Part shown: piece by piece, positions 57,697-64,000 of the stretch
How positions within the stretch are numbered: position 1 is the stretch's first letter
Layout of the letters: every line of letters begins with the position of its first letter
Notes under the pieces: model-generated
The model's input: the letters and a program-made list of their open reading frames with translations, nothing else
Told to the model about the DNA's origin: nothing
The model's database searches: none
Translations under genes and position numbers: made by a program
Assembly (NCBI GenBank): GCA_019054805.1
Contig: JAHQIY010000008.1
Span: 4,201,501 to 4,265,500, forward strand
From: Brachionus manjavacas
Lineage: Eukaryota; Rotifera; Eurotatoria; Ploima; Brachionidae
Length of the DNA: 64,000 nt
Reading direction: 5' to 3'

Positions 57697-59225
57697 TTTA
57701 TTTATGAAAAAACAAATCAGAAAATTTCAATTATTATTGAGTCCATTGAAATTTTCAAACCAAATGCTCTAAATATTGGCGACCATTTGCCTATTAAAAC
57801 AAATATAAAATTGGAAATTGAAAAAGCTGATCAAAGTGATAAAAAGCAAGAAAAAAAAAGAAATTCATCGACAGCAGATTAATTGGAATGATATAGAAGT
57901 TCAATTCAGTTATGCGTCATTACTGGAGAATGAAATATTGAGTCAAACGTTGAAAGAAAAATTACAAAATTCTGACCCGATAAACATAAAAAGTGTTCTT
58001 GATGAAATAATTAACTCTATTCATAGCTTGATGATTGTTCTTGTTCTAAAAAGGTAAATAATAAGAAAATTATGCGTTAATTAAAGCGCAAATCAAAAGA
58101 TTGGTAGGATGAAAGACTTAAAAGGAACACACTGAAATGAAGCAACAACTATGAATATATAAACAAAGCTCATACAAAGATTCCCAGTCAAAAATTAAGT
58201 ATAAAAGTCTAAAGCAAGATTTCTGAATTACCCATAGAAAGAATCTGAATGATGTAAATATAAAGTTCACAAAATTATTGAACAAGTACAAAATATTGAA
58301 CTTTAAAGCAATTAGCCTTATCAAACGAAAAAGAAGAGTAGCAACCGAGTGTGGACTAAATGTAGAAATTTACTTAAATTTTTTAAAGAAATGTTTAACA
58401 AGAAAATATTTGCTAGAAACGAAGAAATTGAAAGACATAATGAAGCTTTGCAAATTGAAAATGATAAATTAAAAAGAGAGGTTATCAATAACAATAATGA
58501 AAAAAAATCAATATAGAATTTGTACTTAAAGTAATTAAAAACCTACCAAATGGTAAAGCCATAGGTTTTAATGATGTTTCAAACGAACTGTATAGATATG
58601 GTTCATCCCGATCGCTGATGGAATTGATTGCAATCTTAATGGAAAAATAATTAATATGGGACTCATTCAAACTCTCTTTAATCTAGTCAAAATTTTACCG
58701 ACTATTAAAGAAAGCAAAACGGATGTAAATAACGTTAGACCAATAACTATTCCAGAAAAACTTGTAAACATTTATGAAAAAATTATACTAAATAAAATAG
58801 TCAGAACCATTCTTGGACCCCAAATCAATTCGTTTTTAAAAGTAACTCATCATGGAGCCATGCAGTATTTACAATAAAAGAGCTAGCATTTAGGAGCCTA
58901 AAAAGGAATAAGCAACTTTACGAGTGTGCGATTGATCCCAATAAAGCATTTGATAAAGTAATTAGGGTGATATTATTTAATTAACTAATTAAAAAGATGA
59001 ATCCGCTCGTATAGCGAAGTCTAAAAAACAACTACGAAAATACTTACGCGTTCGTCGAAAATCAAGGTAAACCCTCACCAATTTTCAAAACGACAGTTGG
59101 TATAAAACAAGAAGGGCCTTTATCGCCGAATTTTTTTTCAATAAACATTGAAGACATTGCTGAAGAAATAAACGAAGCTGATATATGTATTAAAATAGCC
59201 GATCTTAATATTGGTATTCTCCTTT
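57697..59225 (+). mobile_element. 3' part of the split plus-strand LINE (endonuclease end, pre-RT, RT)
   Basis: Coding resumes with IIIESIEIFKPNALNIGDHL followed by PIKTNI, the end of an AP endonuclease. It continues with KNLPNGKAIGFNDVSNELYR (about 58530-58590), VRPITIPEKLVNIYEKII (about 58735-58790), ECAIDPNKAFDKVIR (about 58924-58968) and TTVGIKQEGPLSPNFFSINI (about 59091-59150). The catalytic block has decayed to IADLNIG (about 59194). Multiple frame breaks. A second minus-strand LINE follows immediately. Confidence 0.7.
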
Positions 59226-60665
59226 AATAATAACAAAACATTAATAAAACATTCTTCCACTTAGTTTTATTTTATTTATTTGTTTTATTTGAATTTAATT
59301 AACCTCCATCAGGAGAAAATAAAAAATAAAAATTTGAAGAAAAGAGTTCAAAAAAAAAATCAAATATTTTTATATAAGCATTTATATATATAAAAAATAT
59401 TTGATAATATTACATTTGTATGAAAAAGAAAAGGAAGATAGTTTCAATTGAACTTTTTGGACCTCAAGTTATGAAATTCATTTAGGCCTTATTAATTCAT
59501 TTAAAAAAATACGATAATCTTTAAATCTTATGTTTCCTAGACACATATGATAGTATCAGATATGCCGTCACTGATTAAAAAATGCCTTTTTAACTCCTTT
59601 TTAAACTTACTTATATTACATAAAAGTGAAGGAAAATCTACATTAAAATGGTTAATCAAAAGTTGAATATCTGTTTCAAAAGAGTTATTTGACTTTGATG
59701 GACAGATAGTTACGTTTTGTTCAATGCACTCAAAAATACTAGATGCTAATGAGTTAAATCTTATCTTCGCAATAAATGATAGCTTTGAAAAAAGGTAAAG
59801 TTGATCAAATTTTAAAATTTTAAGAACTTTTAAGACCCCCGACAAGGTTGAACATTTGTCTTATAAAATTGTTTTGATTAATATTTTATGTATTAATCGT
59901 TGTTTTATTAAGTGTAACTATTCCCAGACCATACGTAAATTGTGATAAACAATAAGTTTTATATAAAGTATAAAACTTATAAGTTTTAATAAGTTTTATA
60001 TAAAGGCTTTAAGAGATGGAGTCATTATACTAATTTTCACAATTAAGAAGGAGGACGAAAAAAATGATTTTTGAACCTTTTTAAATTTCATTATTGATAT
60101 TCTTTTGAAGTCAAGATCTGAATTTAAATTAAAACCCAAATATTGGAGTTCCTTAACTTTGTTTAATTTAAGATTATTTAGATAAAAGTCATTTCTAAAC
60201 AAGAGATGACCAAAATCAATTTTATTCGACTTTTTAGGATTAAATTTTAGTCTCCATTTAGTACCAAAATTCTCAAAAATATCTAATAAAGACTGTAAGT
60301 GTGCATCGACTGGGCTGATGAGCATAATATCGTCAGCATATACAATTACTGATACATTTAAGCTGTTAAAAATGGCTTCTAAGTTTTTTACTAACAATTC
60401 ATCAATCAAGTCATTTATAAAGACGTTGAACAGAAATGTTAAAAGTTTCACACCTTGCTTCACACCTGTTTCAATTGGAAAAAGGTCAGAAATATTTCCA
60501 TTAGGTAGACAAATTATAGCTGAAGCTGAGTCATAGTATTTTTTAAGAAGTATCCAATAGGACTTGTTTAACCTAGGAATAAGTTTATAAAACATCCCAT
60601 CCCTCCATAGTTTATCAAATGCTTTTTCAGCATCTAGAGAAGCTATTCTACAACCTGAACCCTGT
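59226..60665 (-). mobile_element. 5'-truncated LINE of the same family as 53256-57696
   Basis: The 3' end is near 59262, with ggaggttaattaaattcaaa followed by a TAAAACAAATAAATAAAA-like tail. Minus-strand RT coding runs from DAEKAFDKLWRDGMFYKLI (about 60590-60640) through GVKQGVKLLTFLFNVFINDL, IVYADDIMLIS (catalytic YADD about 60331-60342), KWRLKFNPKKSNKIDFG and LQYLGFNLNSDLD. After frameshifts it ends with VLKVLKILKFDQLYLFSKLS. It stops abruptly near 60665, typical 5' truncation. Confidence 0.75.
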
Positions 60666-61472
60666 TACGTAAAAGATATAAATGTTAAACAAATTTTTTG
60701 ATCTTAAATCTCCGAATAAAGATTAAGTAAAAGTCACATGAAATTTGGGAGAAATTAAATTTTTACTTTTTATAACAAATTTTGATATTCAAAGCTAATT
60801 TTATATATTTTTATGATTAAATATTTAGATTTTAGAAAGTTAAAATTATTTGTCATATTTTTATCTTTAATTTGAAATCTTTTCTGTACTTCTATTATTA
60901 AAAGGTTAAAGAAAAATATTGATTTTCAGTTTAGAAATTAAATTTTTTTCTTAGAGCCTTAAAAATTCGAATTTTAATTAGCTCAATTAATTACAAAAAA
61001 ATTTACAGCATTTTAAATTTTAAGTCAAAGCGATGACTTTGAAGATTATTCAAGGCTAGTTAAGTGTTTATTAATAAAAATTGAATAACTAAAAAGCAAA
61101 GAATTTAATGAATTTTTGGAAAATAATACAAATTAGCTGAAAAAACGTCATTTGACTTTTAGAACTACTCAATTTAACCCTTCGTTTTTGATAATTTTTT
61201 AAACCATTTAGAGTTAAATTTGCGATCACTATTTTTATTTTTTTTCTAAAATATTCATCATTGCAAAATATATCTATTAAGTTCGGGCATGATAATTTTG
61301 ATAAATAAAAAAACTTAATTATCAAAAATAAAGATAGAAAAAATCCTGATTTTGAATTCAAAATAAATGATAATTAAAACTTCAAGAAAATCTATTATAT
61401 TATTAATTAGATACTTATCAATGTGATTTATTTAAAAAAAATAAAAAATAATAAAATAAAATATAAAATTAT
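60666..61472. other. AT-rich region, nothing recognised
   Basis: A 90-aa minus-strand open frame at 61089-61361 is low-complexity and has no supporting motif. The 3' UTR of the small minus-strand gene at 61473 should start at the right end. Confidence 0.4.
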
Positions 61473-61697
61473 TCAAAAAAATCGTTGAGAACAACCTGAA
61501 CATCCACCTGATGCGAATCCACCGAATGATTGTCCACCGAATGATTGTCCACCGAATGATTGTCCACCAAATGACTGTCCACCAAAAGAAGCATTTCCAA
61601 AGGCTGACTGGCCAGAGAATGATGAGTATGCTTTGGGAAAAAAAAGAATTAAGGTAGAATTCTTAAATTATATAAAATTTAGCTTACAGTTGAACAT
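61473..61697 (-). CDS. Tiny two-exon gene for an FGGQS-repeat peptide (55 aa)
   Basis: Exon 1 carries only ten coding bases (61688-61697), ATG TTC AAC T. A 57-base GT-AG intron follows (61631-61687), then exon 2 (61473-61630). The predicted 55-aa peptide begins MFNSYSSFSGQSAFGNAS, runs through four tandem FGGQS units and ends GGCSGCSQRFF. It is Gly/Ser/Phe/Gln-rich with only two Cys and no signal peptide. A TATAAAA-type box lies about 70 bases upstream. An inverted duplicate lies head-to-head at 62060. The composition resembles low-complexity, phase-separating or structural proteins. I do not recognise a family. The intron, frame and duplication support a real gene, but transcription is unproven. 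Confidence 0.6.
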
Positions 61698-61716
61698 CTT
61701 TGCGTTTTGATATTTA
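61554..61716 (-). repeat. Left arm of a perfect 163-bp inverted duplication
   Basis: Exact reverse complement of 62041-62203 as far as I could check base by base, with 324 bases between the arms. It covers the start codon, intron and first two FGGQS units of the small gene. Confidence 0.9.
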
Positions 61717-61767
61717 GATTTGTTACTTAAATTAATAAACTATTAGAATAAATAAATTTAAATGCCT

Positions 61768-61777
61768 CTTTTATATA
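61768..61777 (-). promoter_or_regulatory. TATA box candidate of the FGGQS gene
   Basis: Minus-strand TATATAAAAG, 71-80 bases upstream of the ATG at 61697. It lies outside the duplicated arm. Confidence 0.45.
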
Positions 61778-61996
61778 GCAAAAACTAATGATTAAACTCT
61801 ATTATTTTGACGAGAATTATTAAAATTATTCATTTTAAGCGTAACCTCTCCTTAAAATTAACTTTAATTTGGCATTGTTTTTTTTTTATATTATGTATTG
61901 ATTTATTGTTTATTTAAATTCTATTAATATCGATGTATTTAATGAGGCGAAATAGAAAACTCCTACACTCACACAATTAAAATTGATATCAACTTC

Positions 61997-62004
61997 TATA
62001 AAAG
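61997..62004 (+). promoter_or_regulatory. TATA box candidate of the second FGGQS copy
   Basis: TATAAAAG, 56-63 bases upstream of the ATG at 62060, also outside the duplicated arm. Confidence 0.4.
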
Positions 62005-62040
62005 CAAAATTTTTCCACAAAAGGTTAAAGAAATTAGATT

Positions 62041-62203
62041 TAAATATCAAAACGCAAAGATGTTCAACTGTAAGCTAAATTTTATATAATTTAAGAATTC
62101 TACCTTAATTCTTTTTTTTCCCAAAGCATACTCATCATTCTCTGGCCAGTCAGCCTTTGGAAATGCTTCTTTTGGTGGACAGTCATTTGGTGGACAATCA
62201 TTC
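62041..62203 (+). repeat. Right arm of the perfect 163-bp inverted duplication
   Basis: Reverse complement of 61554-61716. Similarity ends within the FGGQS repeat at 62203, after which the sequence is unrelated. Confidence 0.9.
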
Positions 62204-62257
62204 ATTTTTCACGATTTATTACTTTCTTTGATTCTTCAAACATACGAGTTTTTTTAG
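62060..62257 (+). CDS. Second, C-terminally diverged copy of the FGGQS gene (46 aa)
   Basis: Exon 1 is 62060-62069, the intron 62070-62126, and exon 2 62127-62257. The first 29 residues are identical to the minus-strand gene (MFNSYSSFSGQS...FGGQSFGGQSF). The frame then reads into unrelated sequence (IFHDLLLSLILQTYEFF) and stops at 62255-62257, losing two repeats and the GGCSGC tail. It may be a truncated pseudogene copy or a new variant with a hydrophobic end. Confidence 0.45.
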
Positions 62258-62916
62258 CTTCAAAATTATATGATTTTGTTCCATTTCTTTTAAAATACTT
62301 CTTCGGGTATAGTCGATAGTGTGATAAGATCACCAAAAGTGTGATCAGGGAGATCAAGTCTTAAGTGTGATCAAAAAGATAAATTTTAAATAAAAAGGAT
62401 CACAAAAATAAAGCAAAGATCACATAAAAATTTAATTTTACAATAGTTAATTAAATACAAAATTTTCAAAATTCTTCATATAATTTGCATAGGTATTGAT
62501 ATCTTTGACAATACAACAAAAACTACCAGTATTCTCATTAACTTTATATTCATAATCCACTCTAATGTATACCAGCAAAACATTTACATTTAGAAACTTA
62601 TAATTTTTTTATTTTCGACCCAAGTGACTTTAATGATATAATTGAATATAAATTTCAGGTCTTGAAAAAATTTCTCATCAGTTTTCATTTTTTATAAACA
62701 TGTAAAATTCATAAAAAAAATAAATAAAATTTTTTTTTTTGACTTATGACTAATTAAATAGTCATTTTAAAAAGCTAATGAAAAAAATTGAAAAAAAAAT
62801 CTATTATTTTCTATAAATAATCTTTTTTAGAACAAAAATCGTCTGATTGAATGAATGAAAGCTTTTTAAATTTTAAGAGAGTAAAATATTTGCTTCATTT
62901 ATTTCAGACAGTAAAA
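62258..62916. other. AT-rich spacer with a GTGTGATCA cluster
   Basis: At 62319-62424 the word gtgtgat(c/a)a occurs three times and gatcac three times in inverted sense, making a dense group of GATC palindromes. The remainder is AT-rich. The ISXO2-like element's left end is probably here, but no terminal repeat was recognised. Confidence 0.45.
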
Positions 62917-63312
62917 ATGAACACATATCAAGAAGAAGAAAAAATAATTTTAAATTTACAACAAGTTTGCTTAATCCCTCAAAAGAAACAGTGCTCAAAA
63001 TGTGCTGTAGATATGGCAATAAAAAATCGTTAGCGTCAAGCAAGTTCTAAAAATGTCGTGTTTAATTGGCGTTGTCCTAAATGTTTGTCATATTTTTCGG
63101 TTTTTGCCAAAAACCCAATCGGATTGGGACATTTTTTGGTTTATTCATTATTATTAATTTTTCAAATATTAAAATGTTGGGCTTTAGAAATGACCATCGT
63201 TTGACAATTGATAAAAATAAATGTCAAAAAAGTTAGTAGAGACACAGTAATGAGAGTTTTTAGTCAACTACGTTACATTTGTAGTCTAAAAGTGAGAAAA
63301 GAGGCAATCAAG

Positions 63313-63321
63313 CTGGGTGGT
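63313..63321. repeat. Left 9-bp target-site duplication of the MITE
   Basis: ctgggtggt, repeated at 63678-63686. Confidence 0.9.
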
Positions 63322-63677
63322 GGGGTTGTGAAGTTCATTTCAATTCGATCGTTTCAATTCAGAAAAACTTGAATAACTTTTTGACTAAAAGAGATAATTA
63401 AGTTCTGTAAAATGCTCAATGGTTAAGCAACTTTGCTAAATCCAAAAATATATGTCTGCAAAAACCTTGCAATGTAATTGCACACTTGATTGTAATACTT
63501 TTTAATGGGGTGCAAAATGCAGAAAATTGCAGATTATTTTGCAGACTTATTTTACTGCATTAAGCAAATTTGCTTATAATTAAGCATTTTACAGAACTGA
63601 ATTATCTCTTTTAGTAAAAAAGTTATTCAAGTTTTTCTGAATTGAAATGATCGAATTGAAACGAACTTCACAACCCC
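63322..63677. mobile_element. 356-bp MITE with about 95-bp terminal inverted repeats
   Basis: Begins ggggttgtgaagttcatttc and ends with its near-perfect complement; the inverted arms cover about 63322-63417 and 63582-63677. It is flanked by a 9-bp direct repeat. Excising it with one repeat restores the transposase reading frame exactly. A 9-bp duplication points to a Mutator-like family more than hAT (8) or Tc1 (TA). There is no coding capacity, so it is non-autonomous. The interior has repeated ttgca/tgcaaaa words. Confidence 0.9.
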
Positions 63678-63686
63678 CTGGGTGGT
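63678..63686. repeat. Right 9-bp target-site duplication of the MITE
   Basis: ctgggtggt, matching 63313-63321. Confidence 0.9.
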
Positions 63687-64000
63687 AAAAACCAAATAAT
63701 CGAGATCGACGAGTCTTTATTCGGAAAAGAGAAATATAATAAAGGAAAAGACTTAAAAAAGAAAAAAATCTGGGTTTCTGGTCTCATTGAGAGAAAAAGT
63801 AGTCGATGTTACTTAGAAGTTGTAGCTGATCGTACAGCCGATACACTTTTGAGTTTTATTTATGAACACGTTGTCCATGGTTCGCTAATTTACTCTGACT
63901 CATGGTCTTCATACTCCAAAATATCAGAATTGTATGAATCAAAAATAATACATCAAATGGTTAATCATTCGTACAACTTCGTGGATACTCAGACGCTTGC

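Larger units (their letters stand above)
62917..64000 (+). pseudogene. ISXO2-like DDE transposase, split by a MITE, runs off the right edge
   Basis: ATG 62917 opens a frame with the zinc ribbon CSKCAVDM ... WRCPKCLSYFSVF (about 62990-63105), then SRDTVMRVFSQLRYIC and KEAIKLGG up to 63321. After a 356-bp insertion the same frame resumes: NQIIEIDESLFGKEKYNKGK, IWVSGLIERKSSRCYLEVVA, DRTADTLLSFIYEHV, LIYSDSWSSY and HQMVNHSYNFVDTQT. EIDES and SDSW match the DDE motifs of ISXO2-like (IS1595-related) transposases found in bacteria and many animal genomes. In-frame stops at 63031 (TAG) and near 63202 (TGA) add to the damage. The last DDE residue lies outside the window. Confidence 0.85.

Noticed and set aside
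61089-61361. 90-aa minus-strand open frame
   Set aside because: Low complexity, no motif, and no upstream signal.

Overview
The window looks like a piece of a small, very AT-rich invertebrate animal genome. The evidence is animal housekeeping genes (a two-GTPase Miro protein, TFIIIC subunit 5, a C5orf22/UPF0489 protein, a TMEM53/DUF829 protein), GT-AG introns mostly 40-60 bases long, a secreted metalloprotease mosaic, and many LINE retrotransposons of several clades. I cannot fix the species. A rotifer-like genome would fit the base composition, intron size and LINE/ISXO2-like load, but that is inference.

Layout. 1-2.7 kb: minus-strand LINE remnant whose polyprotein carries a Ulp1 (C48) cysteine-protease domain before the endonuclease and reverse transcriptase (RT). 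3.2-7.9 kb: decayed PIF1/Helitron-type helicase split by a 5'-truncated LINE with a 12-bp target-site duplication. 7.9-11.7 kb: AT-rich debris with a protease fragment, hairpins and the N-terminal part of a Tigger/CENP-B-like transposase. 11.7-18.6 kb: a 22-exon gene for a secreted or surface M12B metalloprotease with cysteine-rich, ShK-like, EGF, 51-residue-repeat, vWF-D and EGF modules. 19.9-21.4 kb: GTF3C5. 21.9-25.6 kb: nearly complete L2/CR1-like LINE. 27-28 kb: TMEM53 homologue. 29.2-30.3 kb: C5orf22 homologue. 30.9-33.2 kb: decayed Ty3/gypsy element, followed by a LINE (33.2-40.1 kb) whose endonuclease-RT part is tandemly triplicated. 41.4-47.7 kb: nine-exon Miro gene. 51.3-60.7 kb: Tigger C-terminal remnant and a plus-strand LINE carrying two minus-strand LINEs of one family. 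61.5-62.3 kb: two head-to-head copies of a tiny intron-containing gene for an FGGQS-repeat peptide. 62.9-64 kb: ISXO2-like transposase pseudogene split by a 356-bp MITE with 9-bp target-site duplications; it runs off the right edge.

The host genes are unrelated housekeeping functions (mitochondrial trafficking, Pol III transcription, membrane or unknown) plus one extracellular protease. There is no operon-like arrangement, and genes are separated by transposon graveyards. Hand-made splice models for the metalloprotease (1834 aa), Miro (698 aa) and GTF3C5 (509 aa) keep phase across every intron.
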